Below are positions 54,394 through 64,000 of a DNA stretch of 64,000 nucleotides, one piece after another. Every line of letters starts with the position of its first letter. Position 1 is the stretch's first letter. Below the pieces are notes generated by a model. It saw nothing but the letters and a program-made list of their open reading frames with translations. It had not been told where the DNA came from and did not search any database. A program made the translations under genes and the position numbers. Origin of the DNA: Sphingobacterium multivorum (GTDB lineage: Bacteria; Bacteroidota; Bacteroidia; Sphingobacteriales; Sphingobacteriaceae); the NCBI RefSeq assembly GCF_900457465.1, contig NZ_UAUU01000009.1, positions 124,001 through 188,000 on the forward strand, written 5' to 3'.

Positions 54394-56139
54394 CTAATTA
54401 GACGTTGGATTCTGAGTCAATTTCCCTGGATATGAATTGATCGCATCCTGTGGAATAAAATAAGTCACTCTAAAATCTGTCGGCACAATATCCTCAAATT
54501 GTTTTTGTGGCCCAGGATAAGTTCTATTTAACGGCAAGCCATTACGAAACACATCATAACTGCGTTCAGCCTGGTAAGCCAATTCCAACTGACGCTCTTT
54601 GTCGATCAGTTTACTTGCATTGGTAGCATCAATTGAAGTATATCCCCCATTGACAATAGAACGATTTCTGATGGTATTTAAATCATTTAGCGCAGCACCA
54701 TAATTACCTAATTTTGCATTAGCCTCTGCGCGATTTAAATAAATTTCACCCAAGCGGCTGATTACAGGTGAGTGCAATTGCGACTCCTCGCCTTCACGTG
54801 AGCATTTCACAATATAGAATTGTGGATAAGCACGGTTTAAGGAAATATAGTAATCGATCATACCGGAGTAGGTATTGCCATCTTCATAAGTAATTGAATA
54901 GGTCTGTTGATTAGCATTAATTGCCGTCAATGTATATTCTTTAACAACCTCATTATCACCTATCTTTTTGACTTCTCGTGCAACAACAGTATTTCCGTTA
55001 ATTACAACTGGAATTTGCAGATAGCTCATTGTTTTAGGATCACCGGCTTTCGCAGGTATATCTTGTTTGATAAATCGAAACACAGTTGAGTATTTGCCGG
55101 CCTTATCTTTGGAATAAGTAGGTTCAATAAAGGCCGAACGTGCATCGACAATCGTATAATGATCAGGTCTCCAGTCATTGCGACCTGTTTCATTTAATAA
55201 ATCAATGTACTTGGCACTGGAATACATCTCGCCCCAGCCCATACCACCGATATTGGAGTACATACCACCAATACCATAATAGTGATCATCACCTGAAAAT
55301 TCAGAAGCGACACGTTTCACCGCAAAGATCGTCTCTTTGTTATCTTCTGGTCTAAAGGTATTGTATTTCATGAATTGCTCACGAGCCAATAGAACATATT
55401 TACCTGAATTAATCACCTTGTCTGCGTATTCTACAGAAAGACGTGCATATTCTGCATTTGGATTTTTATACGTGCCGCTCATATACAGGTATATACGGGA
55501 AAGCATTGCTTGTGCCGCCCCCTTTGAAGCATACACTGCCCCTTTATCGATCTTCAATAAAGCTTCTGCTTTCTTCAGATCACTGATTGCTTGCGCATAG
55601 GTATCTTTTACAGACGCACGGTCTGGCAAGTTCAAATCATTGAATACATCTTCAGGTGTACCGTTGACAATTGGAACACCCAAGTTTGTCTCGGGACTTT
55701 GGTAATAAGGCTTCCCGAACGCACGGCAAAGGTAAAAATACATCATTCCACGGATGTAATAACATTCACCCAATTTATTATCCATCTCTTCACTTTGACC
55801 TTCGGCAAACATCTTAATGACGTTCGAAGATTGCGCGATAGCTTTATAACCGCTATCCCAGAAGTTCTGCAAACGGTAATTATTAGGTGTTCTCGCATAG
55901 GAGATAAATTCGTAAAATGCGTCTGTCGATGACCCGCGGATCATCATATTATCACCAGCGTATTCACCAAGACGGTGCATTGGGTCGGACCAAGCTTTTA
56001 ACTGCGCATAAGTACCTGTTACCATGGCATCAGGATTACTCACAATATTCTCTTCGTCCATCGAAGTATAAGGAAGACGATCGATATCGCAGGAGGATAC
56101 TGCCGATGCGATCAAAAGTCCGATTAATATCTTTTTCAT
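54394..56139 (-). CDS. SusD/RagB family nutrient-binding lipoprotein (third pair)
   Basis: 581 residues. Lipobox cysteine about 17 (AVSSCDIDRLPYTSMDEENIV). Family features: GECYYIRGMMYFYLCRAFGKPYYQ, AQAMLSRIYLYMSGTYKNPN, YLNRAEANAKLGNYGAALNDLNTIRNRS, KERQLELAYQAERSYDVFRNGLPL. Larger than the SusD proteins of the two cassettes and of a different subgroup. The pair has no sigma/anti-sigma, hydrolase or surface-glycan protein next to it, so the substrate is open. Confidence 0.92.
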   Translation of the reverse strand: MKKILIGLLIASAVSSCDIDRLPYTSMDEENIVSNPDAMVTGTYAQLKAWSDPMHRLGEYAGDNMMIRGSSTDAFYEFISYARTPNNYRLQNFWDSGYKAIAQSSNVIKMFAEGQSEEMDNKLGECYYIRGMMYFYLCRAFGKPYYQSPETNLGVPIVNGTPEDVFNDLNLPDRASVKDTYAQAISDLKKAEALLKIDKGAVYASKGAAQAMLSRIYLYMSGTYKNPNAEYARLSVEYADKVINSGKYVLLAREQFMKYNTFRPEDNKETIFAVKRVASEFSGDDHYYGIGGMYSNIGGMGWGEMYSSAKYIDLLNETGRNDWRPDHYTIVDARSAFIEPTYSKDKAGKYSTVFRFIKQDIPAKAGDPKTMSYLQIPVVINGNTVVAREVKKIGDNEVVKEYTLTAINANQQTYSITYEDGNTYSGMIDYYISLNRAYPQFYIVKCSREGEESQLHSPVISRLGEIYLNRAEANAKLGNYGAALNDLNTIRNRSIVNGGYTSIDATNASKLIDKERQLELAYQAERSYDVFRNGLPLNRTYPGPQKQFEDIVPTDFRVTYFIPQDAINSYPGKLTQNPTSN

Positions 56140-56162
56140 TATTGATTTTCTAAACGTTAAAA

Positions 56163-59100
56163 TTAAAATGTCACACTTGCGCCGAACATGTATTTACGAA
56201 CCATTGGATATACAGAGACGCCTGTAGATCTGATCATTTGACCACCCCCGCCTTTACCATCTGGTTCAGTCAATGGAAGCTCCGGATCAACACCCGAGTA
56301 GTTTGTAATCGTAAACAAATTCTCTCCAGCTAAGAATACACGTAAATTTTTGATGTTATACTTTTTCAGATCGAAGTTGTAACCCAAAGTCAAGGATCTC
56401 ATTTTTAAGAAATTGTTACTTTCCAAGAAGCGTGTTGACGGTGAATTACCTTTATCTTGGTTATCGTATCTTGCTATCGGATGAGTAGCAACATCACCGG
56501 GTTTTTCCCAGCGGCTCCAACCATCCTGTAACTTCATCTGATTACGATCGGTATAAGTTCCATCCGAGTCAAATTCTTGGCGCGAATAATTATACAACTT
56601 ACCGCCCAAAGAGAACCCGAACACGGCATTTAGATCAAACTGCTTATAACTTAAGGCTGTACTGAAACCGCCAAAGAGATCTGCATTTCCTTTTCCTGCA
56701 TTACGGAAAGTTGCATTGGAATAGTTCGACGTCGTTGTCCTTGTTTCATTGCCATTGACATCTGTCTCGTATCTGTACCACATTGGCAAACCATTATCAA
56801 CATTGACACCAGCCCATTCTTTTAGATAATAGGTATCTACCGGATAACCAGGTTGAAGCAAACGTTGCGCCGATCCAGCTATCCCTGATCCGTCCCCTGC
56901 GATAATTGGTTTCGAAACAAGATTACCATTGGCATCTTTTGTCGCAAATAGCTCCGTCAATTTATTCACATTGTGACTTAAATTAACATCCAAACTCCAA
57001 TGTACATTATCATTGCGAACGATATCGCCACCGATGGTCAATTCAATCCCCCGGTTTTGCATCTTACCAATATTTTTCCAGATAGAAGTGACACCTGTCA
57101 GACCACTGATCGGCACTTGATAAAGCACATTATCAGTCTTCTTATCGTAATAATCAACATTAAGTCTTAGCCTATTCTTAAATAAGGCTGCATCCACACC
57201 AAATCCTGTTGTGTATGTTTTTTCCCAAGTCAGATCTTTATTACCGATTTGGCTAATTAATGCCCCTGGTATTCCATTATAGCTTGATGATGCTGATACC
57301 GAATAAAGGCTATATTGTGGATATAATGAGCTCGGTCTATTACCTACCGATCCATAAGCCGCTCGCAGTTTTAAGTTATCTACCCAATCAGCCTTGAACC
57401 ACTCTTCTTTATTGATATTCCAGCCACCACTAACGGAAAAGAAGTTTCCGTATTTCGCATTGGTACCAAAATTGGATGCCCCATCACGACGGAAAGATAC
57501 CTGTGCCAGATATTTATTATCGTATGCATAGTTTGCATTCGACAAGAATGACTGTACTGCCCATTCGGAAATTCCACCTTTCGTACGTTCTGGTTTTGCA
57601 ACAACATCCAATACCTCGAAACCATTGACAATACCCGTTCCGTAAGCATCTAAGGTTTTGGTCCAGTAGTCGTTAAATTCGTATGCAGCCAATCCATTCA
57701 GGCTATGTTTATCCCAAGTCTTGTTGAAACGCAAGATTTGGTTGGTATAACGACGTGCAAACTCCATGCGGTAATCCGTTACACGACCAATTACACTTTC
57801 ACCGCTGTTTGATCGCGGATCTTGATAACCACTGTCAGAATACGTATTGTAGCGATAATTGTTGACAGAGGAGAAGGTCAACCAATCCGTTAATTTGACA
57901 TCGAAATCTAAGTTACCCATAAATTCATAATTGGTATTGGCACTATGATTCCATTGCAAGTCATACAAGTAATTCGTGCTTGCATTATTGACCCAGCCAC
58001 TATAACGGTGTGGCACTAAATTTCCATTTGCATCGTATGGACTATCCCAAGGTAGGTTTCCATACATGGCATTGACATCATATTGACGATCATCTACCGC
58101 ACGTCTCGAACCGGCAATAGATGGCTTGATGGTCAACCAGTCAAAAGGCTTATAGTTGGTACGTAATCTAAAGTTATAACGATCGTAATCATACCCTTTT
58201 ACCGCACCGGCTTCGTTGTAGTAACCTAAAGACAAATAAGACTGTAATTTATCATTTCCTCCCTGAATGGATAAATTGTGATTTTGGACAAATCCGGTCT
58301 TTGTTGCCAGCTTCCACCAATCAAAGTTGCTATTGCGCAAATCCGAATTCCAACGCGGGAATTTGATATCAGCGGGATTTGAAAACGAAGCAAAGTAGTC
58401 ATAAAGTTCAGCCCCATTCATCATTTCCATGTTTCCATTGGAAAGCTGGTTGATACCCATTTTTGTAGAAAAGCTAATGCTTGTTTTGGATGCCGAAGGA
58501 TTTTTTGTTGTGACCACAACAACGCCATTTGCACCTTGCGAACCATAAATTGACGTTGAGGCAGCATCTTTTAGAATCGTTAACGATTCAATGTCATCTG
58601 GATTGATATCACCTGGGCTTGAGCCGACGATAACACCATCAATAACCCACAATGGGCTCGTCGTGCCACTTAAGGTTGCCTGACCACGAATCACAACACC
58701 ACCATTTGACCCCGGTTTGCCAGCCCCTGGTGCAACATATACACCGGCAGCCTTACCATTCAGCATGTTTTCAACCGATGGCGTAGTGACATCACGCAAT
58801 TTGTTTCCCTTAACAGCTTGAAGGGCACCAGTCAAACTTTCTTTTTTCTGCTGTGATCCATACCCAACGACAACAACCTCCTGAAGTGCTTCACTATTGG
58901 ACTCCAGATTGATGTTAACAACCGGTCCTGTCACCGTCACTTCCTGTGTCTTATAACCAACACTTGTAACGACTAGTACATCCCCATTTTTAGCATCTAT
59001 GGTAAACCGTCCATCTACTCCTGCCGATGTCGACTTAGCGCTCCCCTTAACACTAATGGTTGCACCAGCCAATGGGCCGTCTGTTGACTGCACTTTTCCA

Positions 59101-59252
59101 TTCACTTTTTGTTGATAAACCGCGTCATTCAACAAAATATTGTTGCCTGGAAACGTAAGACCATTAGCATTAGCCGAGTTGTGTGTACTTGTAATGAGTA
59201 AAGCTAATGATAACAGACTCAACTTGTGATTGTCGAGAATCTTTGAAATCAT
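56163..59252 (-). CDS. SusC/RagA TonB-linked receptor (third pair)
   Basis: 1029 residues. Signal region MISKILDNHKLSLLSLALLI, then a carboxypeptidase-D-like domain (VNGKVQSTDGPLAGATISVKG), a plug with VVVGYGSQQKKESLTGA and SPLWVIDGVIVGSSPGDI, and a barrel ending RKYMFGASVTF. No STN domain, so it is not expected to signal to a FecR protein. A 20-bp palindromic sequence lies 25 bp before the start. Forms a likely two-gene operon with the SusD gene (23-bp gap). Confidence 0.94.
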   Translation of the reverse strand: MISKILDNHKLSLLSLALLITSTHNSANANGLTFPGNNILLNDAVYQQKVNGKVQSTDGPLAGATISVKGSAKSTSAGVDGRFTIDAKNGDVLVVTSVGYKTQEVTVTGPVVNINLESNSEALQEVVVVGYGSQQKKESLTGALQAVKGNKLRDVTTPSVENMLNGKAAGVYVAPGAGKPGSNGGVVIRGQATLSGTTSPLWVIDGVIVGSSPGDINPDDIESLTILKDAASTSIYGSQGANGVVVVTTKNPSASKTSISFSTKMGINQLSNGNMEMMNGAELYDYFASFSNPADIKFPRWNSDLRNSNFDWWKLATKTGFVQNHNLSIQGGNDKLQSYLSLGYYNEAGAVKGYDYDRYNFRLRTNYKPFDWLTIKPSIAGSRRAVDDRQYDVNAMYGNLPWDSPYDANGNLVPHRYSGWVNNASTNYLYDLQWNHSANTNYEFMGNLDFDVKLTDWLTFSSVNNYRYNTYSDSGYQDPRSNSGESVIGRVTDYRMEFARRYTNQILRFNKTWDKHSLNGLAAYEFNDYWTKTLDAYGTGIVNGFEVLDVVAKPERTKGGISEWAVQSFLSNANYAYDNKYLAQVSFRRDGASNFGTNAKYGNFFSVSGGWNINKEEWFKADWVDNLKLRAAYGSVGNRPSSLYPQYSLYSVSASSSYNGIPGALISQIGNKDLTWEKTYTTGFGVDAALFKNRLRLNVDYYDKKTDNVLYQVPISGLTGVTSIWKNIGKMQNRGIELTIGGDIVRNDNVHWSLDVNLSHNVNKLTELFATKDANGNLVSKPIIAGDGSGIAGSAQRLLQPGYPVDTYYLKEWAGVNVDNGLPMWYRYETDVNGNETRTTTSNYSNATFRNAGKGNADLFGGFSTALSYKQFDLNAVFGFSLGGKLYNYSRQEFDSDGTYTDRNQMKLQDGWSRWEKPGDVATHPIARYDNQDKGNSPSTRFLESNNFLKMRSLTLGYNFDLKKYNIKNLRVFLAGENLFTITNYSGVDPELPLTEPDGKGGGGQMIRSTGVSVYPMVRKYMFGASVTF

Positions 59253-59276
59253 AATATTTAATAGTTAGTTTAAAAA

Positions 59277-59296
59277 TTGATTAGCGTGCTAATCAA
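59277..59296. promoter_or_regulatory. Palindrome before third SusC gene
   Basis: TTGATTAGC (59277-59285) and GCTAATCAA (59288-59296) are perfect inverted repeats with a 2-bp spacer. Located 25-44 bp before the SusC ATG. Could be an operator or a leader hairpin. Confidence 0.5.
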
Positions 59297-59561
59297 AATT
59301 TAGGTACATGAATGCTAAAACTAAAGGATGATGACAGTATATCAAAATTTAGCAGCAACGAAATCGATTGCGCCAATTAAACAAACGATTGCATAAACAC
59401 ACATTTTACAGTACAATCTACTATCAAAAAATTAGAGCGATTAACTAACAGCAAAAGACAGTTTTTTAACAACCTCAGGACAGTCGACAATGAGAAATTT
59501 AGACGAGCAGGAAAAAGATAATCCTGAAAGACAGGTGGTATTATAGCGTGATTTAGGATAC

Positions 59562-59596
59562 AAAAAAAAGCCAAGATATTCACCTCGGCTTTTTTC
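59562..59596 (-). terminator. Final terminator of tRNA-fMet array
   Basis: On the minus strand AAAAAAGCCGAG pairs with CTTGGCTTTTTTTT (one G/T pair) around 8 nt and ends in eight T, directly after the last tRNA. Confidence 0.8.
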
Positions 59597-59602
59597 TTTT
59601 AG

Positions 59603-59675
<73 letters not shown>

Positions 59676-59694
59676 ATGTATTTTAGATGTCTTG

Positions 59695-59722
59695 AAAAGA
59701 ACCGATCATTGCAATCGGCTCT
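59695..59722 (-). terminator. Hairpin between tRNA copies 1 and 2
   Basis: AGAGCCGAT/ATCGGTTCT stem (one G-T pair) followed by TTTT on the minus strand. The same hairpin occurs in every spacer of the array. Confidence 0.5.
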
Positions 59723-59730
59723 TTCTTTAG

Positions 59731-59803
<73 letters not shown>

Positions 59804-59822
59804 ATGTATTTTAAATGTCTTG

Positions 59823-59850
59823 AAAAGAACCGATCATTGCAATCGGCTCT
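59823..59850 (-). terminator. Hairpin between tRNA copies 2 and 3
   Basis: Same stem and TTTT tail as at 59695-59722. Confidence 0.5.
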
Positions 59851-59858
59851 TTCTTTAG

Positions 59859-59931
<73 letters not shown>

Positions 59932-59950
59932 ATGTATTTTAAATTTCTTA

Positions 59951-59978
59951 AAAAGAACCGATCATTGCAATCGGCTCT
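59951..59978 (-). terminator. Hairpin between tRNA copies 3 and 4
   Basis: Same stem and TTTT tail; this spacer is 1 bp longer than the others. Confidence 0.5.
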
Positions 59979-59987
59979 TTCTTTTAG

Positions 59988-60060
<73 letters not shown>

Positions 60061-60079
60061 ATGTATTTTAAATGTCTTG

Positions 60080-60107
60080 AAAAGAACCGATCATTGCAAT
60101 CGGCTCT
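60080..60107 (-). terminator. Hairpin between tRNA copies 4 and 5
   Basis: Same stem and TTTT tail as in the other spacers. Confidence 0.5.
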
Positions 60108-60115
60108 TTCTTTAG

Positions 60116-60188
<73 letters not shown>

Positions 60189-60201
60189 ATATATTTTTGA
60201 A

Positions 60202-60231
60202 CAAAATTGCTTTTTTCTTTTGAAAAAACAA
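60202..60231 (-). promoter_or_regulatory. Promoter of tRNA-fMet array
   Basis: Minus-strand -33 TTG (60229-60231), a 19-nt spacer, and a -7 box CAATTTTG (60202-60209, one change from TAnnTTTG). Spacing fits the Bacteroidota housekeeping promoter, and the start would lie just before tRNA copy 5. Confidence 0.5.
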
Positions 60232-60303
60232 GATTATGATCCTTCCGAATTGGAGTACAAAGATATATTTTGTTTCTTTGTAATCCTAATAAAATTTAGA
60301 AAA

Positions 60304-61182
60304 ATGTCACACAAAGCAGGATTCGTAAGTATCATCGGAAAGCCAAATGCTGGTAAGTCCACCCTAATGAACGCTTTAGTGGGTGAAAAAATGTCTATCA
60401 TTACACCCAAAGCGCAAACGACAAGACACCGCATTATCGGTATTGTAAACGATGAAGACCATCAAATTGTGTTTTCGGACACCCCTGGTGTCATCAAACC
60501 AAACTATTCTTTACAAGAATCGATGATGAATTTTGTCCAAGGATCGTTGATCGATGCAGACATTATTTTATTTGTGACAGATATCCACGAAAAATACGAT
60601 GAGAACGATGTTCTGGAGAAATTGCGTAAAACAAATTCCCCTGTTGCCGTGCTTATCAACAAAATTGATAAATCTTCGGAAGAAGAGGTCAAGGCTAAGA
60701 TTGAATTTTGGCAGGAAAAATTAAATCCAGATACCGTTTTTGCAATTTCAGCAAAATTAAATCATAATGTCGCCGCCGTGATGCACTACATCAAGGACAA
60801 GTTACCGATTCACGAAGCCTATTATGAGAAAGATGAGCTAACGGATAAATCCATGCGTTTCTTCGTCTCTGAGATGATCCGTGAAAAAGTATTCAAACTA
60901 TACGATAAGGAAATCCCCTACAGTACAGAGGTAATCGTCACATCATACAAAGAAGAAGCAAATATCACACGTATTGCTGCCGAAATTATTGTAGAGCGCG
61001 ACTCTCAAAAAAATATTATCATCGGAAAAGCAGGTGCCATGATCAAAAAAGTCGGTACCTATGCCCGCCAGGATATTGAAGAGTTTATCGATGGAAAAGT
61101 ATTCCTCGAACTTTTTGTTAAGGTGATTCCTGACTGGAGAAGTAAAAAGAACTACCTTAAACGTTTTGGTTACGATGATTAA
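60304..61182 (+). CDS. era: GTPase Era
   Basis: 292 residues from ATG at 60304 (MSHKAGFVSIIGKPNAGKST); a TTG at 60220 would add 28 atypical residues. Era binds 16S rRNA near its 3' end in 30S maturation. G1 motif GKPNAGKS at 12-19, switch II DTPGVIKPN, NKID specificity motif, and a C-terminal KH domain with IIIGKAGAMIKKVGTYARQDIEE. Length is standard. Divergent from the tRNA array and convergent with uvrC. Confidence 0.96.
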   Translation: MSHKAGFVSIIGKPNAGKSTLMNALVGEKMSIITPKAQTTRHRIIGIVNDEDHQIVFSDTPGVIKPNYSLQESMMNFVQGSLIDADIILFVTDIHEKYDENDVLEKLRKTNSPVAVLINKIDKSSEEEVKAKIEFWQEKLNPDTVFAISAKLNHNVAAVMHYIKDKLPIHEAYYEKDELTDKSMRFFVSEMIREKVFKLYDKEIPYSTEVIVTSYKEEANITRIAAEIIVERDSQKNIIIGKAGAMIKKVGTYARQDIEEFIDGKVFLELFVKVIPDWRSKKNYLKRFGYDD

Positions 61183-61255
61183 TTCGCTTTGAAAAGTTCG
61201 TACGGAGACCTTTTTTACCGACCTCGACTGCACGAACTATTCTTCTTTTAAATTT

Positions 61256-63056
61256 TTACGTTGCAAAATATTCACGAAGTGCTTTAATCTGTTTCAGATT
61301 AAGCACTTTTTTTAGTTCTTCATCGGAGGCTTCCTTCACTTTTTTTACCGATTTAAACTCGGTTAACACTTTCTCAACCGTTGTTTTTCCAATACCCGGA
61401 ACATTTTCCAGCTCTGAAACGAAGGTTTTGCGGCTACGTTGATTTCTGTGGAAGGTGATTCCGAAACGGTGTGCTTCATCCCGGAGATGTTGAATGACCT
61501 TGAGGGTTTCAGACTTCTTATCCAGATAAAGTGGATATTGATCACCCGGATAGAATAGCTCCTCCAGTCTTTTGGCAATGCCGATGACCGTGACTTTCCG
61601 TTCTATCCCCAACAAGCGCAGACTCTTTAAGGCTGCGCCCAGCTGCCCCTTTCCCCCATCGATAATGATCAATTGCGGCAAAGGCTGATCTTCATCCAAT
61701 AATCGCCTATAGCGTCTAAAAACAGCCTCCTCCATCGTGGCAAAATCATTGGGACCCTCCACGGTTTTCACATTAAAGTGGCGGTAATCTTTCTTCGAAG
61801 GTTTTGCATCCTTAAAGACAACAATAGCCGATACGGGATAATTCCCCTGAATATTCGAGTTATCGAAACATTCAATATGTTGCGGGAGCACATTCATGCG
61901 CAGATCTTTTTGCATCTGCTTTAAGATGCGCTCCGTCCGAATATCCGGATTAAGCTTTTCATATTGCAACAGACGCTCTTTTCTAAAAAATGCCACGTTC
62001 TTTTGGGAAAGTTCCAGCAATTTTTTCTTTTCGCCCAACTTCGGAATCGTAAATCGAATCCGTTCGTTCTCTTCAATATCCAATTCAAAAGGTACGATAA
62101 TTTCCCGCGAGAGGCTTTTGAAGCGCTCCCGAATCTCCGGTATGGCCAAGGCCAAAAGCTCCTGTTCACTCTCGTCCAAACGCCTTTTCATTTCGAGGGT
62201 CTGTGTCTGAATAATAACACCATTCATGACTTTCAGGTAATTGACAAAAGCGTAACCCTCGTCTGAAGCAATACTAAATACATCCACATTGGTAATGGAT
62301 GAGTTGACCACCGTCGACTTGCTCTGGTAGTTGTCCAGCTTATCCAACTTGGCCTTCATTAACTGTGCCCTTTCAAAATCCAAAGCCGCTGCTGCTGTAC
62401 CAATACTTTCCTTTAAACGATTGGTCACCACAGCAATCTTTCCGTTCAGAATATCCTTGATATCACTCAGGTTCTGATCGTAGTCGTCTTCGGACTGATA
62501 CCCTTCGCAGGGCCCCTTACAATTTCCAATTTGATATTCAAGACAGATCTTAAACTTGCCTTTCCGTATGTTTTCCTGTGTGAGAGCCAAATTGCAGGTA
62601 CGGAGGGGAAATAGTTCACGGATCAGATCCAATACAATATGCATCATCCCCACCGAAGGATAGGGGCCATAATAACGAGACCCATCCTTGATATATTGTC
62701 TGGTCCAAAAAACCCGCGGAAAAAGGTTCGTTCTTGATGACAATCCATGGATAGGTTTTATCATCCTTCAACAGAACATTATACTTGGGCTTGTGTTTCT
62801 TGATTAATGAATTCTCAAGCAACCAAGCATCAATCTCTGTATCAACTATAGTAAAAGATATACGGTTGATCTTGCGAACCAAAACACGGGTTTTGCCATT
62901 CAGCTGATTTTCATTCACGAAATACGAACCGACCCGATTACGCAGATCCTTCGCTTTACCGATATAGATCAGCTCACTATTTTTATCAAAATACTGATAG
63001 ACTCCCGGTCGATGTGGTATCTTTTTTAATTCTTCTCTATAATCAAATACGTCCAT
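61256..63056 (-). pseudogene. uvrC: Excinuclease ABC subunit C, one-base frameshift
   Basis: Reads from ATG 63056 with the GIY-YIG nuclease domain (RPGVYQYF, LIYIGKAKDLRNRV, about 16-43) to KTYPWIVIKNEPF, then leaves frame. The remainder continues in another frame as PRVFWTRQYIKDGSRYYGPYPS, through the UVR region, the RNase H-like domain with HIECFDNSNIQG and the C-terminal HhH motif ENVPGIGKTTVEKVL, to the stop at 61256. One extra base in the five-base run at 62720-62724 explains it; four bases would restore a 599-residue protein. UvrC makes both incisions in nucleotide excision repair. Because it is a core repair gene, sequencing or assembly error is a strong possibility; otherwise the strain should be UV-sensitive. 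Confidence 0.85.
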
Positions 63057-63083
63057 TACGTTCCAATATCAAACATGTTCAGC

Positions 63084-63127
63084 AAAAAGGCCAGACAACA
63101 AATCTCGAAAAAATTTATTATCTGGCC
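63084..63127 (-). terminator. Terminator of penicillin-binding protein gene
   Basis: On the minus strand GGCCAGATAA and TTGTCTGGCC form a stem over an A/T-rich loop, followed by TTTTT. It lies between the PBP stop and the uvrC start. Confidence 0.75.
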
Positions 63128-63149
63128 CAATGGTAATCGTTAAAATAAC

Positions 63150-64000
63150 TTAGAAACCTAAGCGATCATCTTTTAGTTTAGTTGCATCTTTACCGCTTGA
63201 ATCCGTAGATCCATCTTCGACATCAGAGCCACCACCGCCCCAATACTGATTACAGTCAATGACACGGGTAAGCCCACCCTGCGGTTGCTCAAAATCGCCC
63301 TTGGTATACTTCAGATTTGAATCTTTATATACTTTCTGCATATAGTACGCAAATACAGGCATCGCTGCTGCGGCCCCCTGTCCGTACTCCATCCTGTCGA
63401 AACTAATACCTCGATCTTCTGCACCGGTCCAAACCCCTGTAACCAGTTCCGGTGTGATACCGATAAACCAGGCATCTGAGTTATCGTTGGTTGTACCTGT
63501 TTTACCACCAATTGGATTGGTGAGCTTATACATCCATTGAATACGTCTCGCCGTACCTTGGGATACCACCTTTTTCAACATATCAACAATAATATAAGCA
63601 GATTCACTATTTAAGGCTTTTACGACCTTTGGTGCTTTATCATAGATCGGTGTACCATTTTTATCTTCAATACGTAAGATCGCAGTTGGCTCAATCCAGG
63701 TTCCTTGATTCACAAATGCCGAATAAGCACCCACCATATCAAAGACCGACGCTTCATAAGCACCTAATGAGATCGAAGGATAATTAGGCACATCACTTGT
63801 TATACCCATCCGTTTAGTCAATGCGGCCACTTCTGCAGCACCAACTTCGTGTACCAAATAGGCCGTCGCATAGTTTTGCGAATAAGCCAATGCCTTCGCT
63901 AAAGTAATCGGGTTCCCACCTTGTGCATTTCCTCTTGGCGTCCACCCATTATAGGTTTGTTGGTAATTGGGAATACTGTAACATGGTGAATAACCGTTGT
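63150..64000 (-). CDS. Class A penicillin-binding protein, C-terminal part
   Basis: The frame is open from 63150 to the window end; the 5' part lies outside. It covers the transpeptidase domain: upstream GWTPRGNAQGGNPITLAKALAYSQNYA, then the KTGT box in GGKTGTTNDNSDAWFIG (around 63480-63530), EDRGISFDRMEYGQGAAAAMPVF and a Gly/Ser/Asp-rich C-terminal tail. SQN in AYSQNYA is the SxN-type motif. The enzyme polymerises and cross-links peptidoglycan in the periplasm. The tail (GGGGSDVEDGSTDSSGKD) is low-complexity. Confidence 0.9.
   Translation of the reverse strand, partial: NGYSPCYSIPNYQQTYNGWTPRGNAQGGNPITLAKALAYSQNYATAYLVHEVGAAEVAALTKRMGITSDVPNYPSISLGAYEASVFDMVGAYSAFVNQGTWIEPTAILRIEDKNGTPIYDKAPKVVKALNSESAYIIVDMLKKVVSQGTARRIQWMYKLTNPIGGKTGTTNDNSDAWFIGITPELVTGVWTGAEDRGISFDRMEYGQGAAAAMPVFAYYMQKVYKDSNLKYTKGDFEQPQGGLTRVIDCNQYWGGGGSDVEDGSTDSSGKDATKLKDDRLGF

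Larger units (their letters stand above)
59253..59602. other. 350-bp region between tRNA array and third SusC gene
   Basis: Holds the palindrome at 59277-59296, two copies of ATCAAAATTTAG (59292-59303, 59341-59352; on the minus strand a CTAAATTTTG -7-like box with one extra base) and the terminator of the tRNA array (59562-59596). A 68-residue minus-strand ORF (59377-59583) starting inside that terminator is not believed. Confidence 0.6.

Noticed and set aside
54394..59252. A polysaccharide utilisation locus
   Set aside because: No glycoside hydrolase, polysaccharide lyase, sulfatase or hybrid two-component gene is next to the SusC/SusD pair.
59377..59583. A 68-residue ORF downstream of the tRNA array
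   Set aside because: It starts inside the array terminator and has no recognisable pattern.

Overview
This window looks like a chromosomal segment of a Bacteroidota bacterium, most likely of the family Sphingobacteriaceae (Sphingobacterium/Pedobacter-like). The evidence is three SusC/SusD outer-membrane uptake pairs, two Bacteroidota-type ECF sigma/FecR pairs, many short leaders without clear Shine-Dalgarno sequences, -7 boxes of the form TAnnTTTG, and lipoprotein signals followed directly by SusD or DUF domains. Genus is inferred from protein style only; no database was searched.

Layout. 1-0.4 kb: 3' end of ilvE. 0.4-2.2 kb: a decayed IS1182-like insertion sequence. 2.3-12.7 kb: housekeeping genes (miaA, a pRiA4b ORF-3-like gene, CCA-adding enzyme, pdxA, ksgA, an FAD monooxygenase, a 2-hydroxyacid dehydrogenase, a UbiA-like membrane protein, acs). 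12.8-19.4 kb: an accessory stretch of small secreted or hypothetical genes, including two tandem TonB-C-terminal-domain paralogs. Three copies of an unusual 35-bp tripartite inverted repeat lie between these genes. 19.5-41.2 kb: two tandem, paralogous nutrient-uptake cassettes, each in the order ECF sigma, FecR anti-sigma, SusC with STN domain, SusD, HExxH zinc metallohydrolase lipoprotein, DUF4302 lipoprotein. Between them lie a lipoprotein gene, a DUF4369-like gene split by an in-frame stop, and a bPH-like gene. 41.6-47.4 kb: a complete seven-gene Mrp (MnhABCDEFG) cation/proton antiporter operon. 47.4-54.2 kb: lactonase, SurA-like chaperone/PPIase, an NTF2-like protein, cysS, der. 54.4-59.3 kb: a third SusC/SusD pair without a local sigma/anti-sigma. 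59.6-60.2 kb: five tandem initiator tRNA-fMet genes. 60.3-64 kb: era, uvrC (frameshifted) and the 3' part of a class A penicillin-binding protein gene.

How the parts fit. The housekeeping genes are rich in translation and RNA functions: miaA, the CCA-adding enzyme, ksgA, era, der, cysS and the initiator tRNA array. The tRNA genes do not encode CCA, so they depend on the CCA-adding enzyme also found here. The two sigma/FecR/SusCD cassettes fit the model in which substrate binding at SusC, whose STN domain contacts FecR, releases the ECF sigma factor. The metallohydrolase lipoprotein probably pre-processes a peptide-like or other polymeric substrate.

Points deserving a second look: the 35-bp element at three sites; a hairpin conserved between fecR and susC in both cassettes; the initiator tRNA array; an 18-bp perfect palindrome upstream of one sigma gene; and several lesions (two in the transposase, one in uvrC, one nonsense codon), three of them single-base changes in homopolymer runs, which may be real decay or assembly errors.
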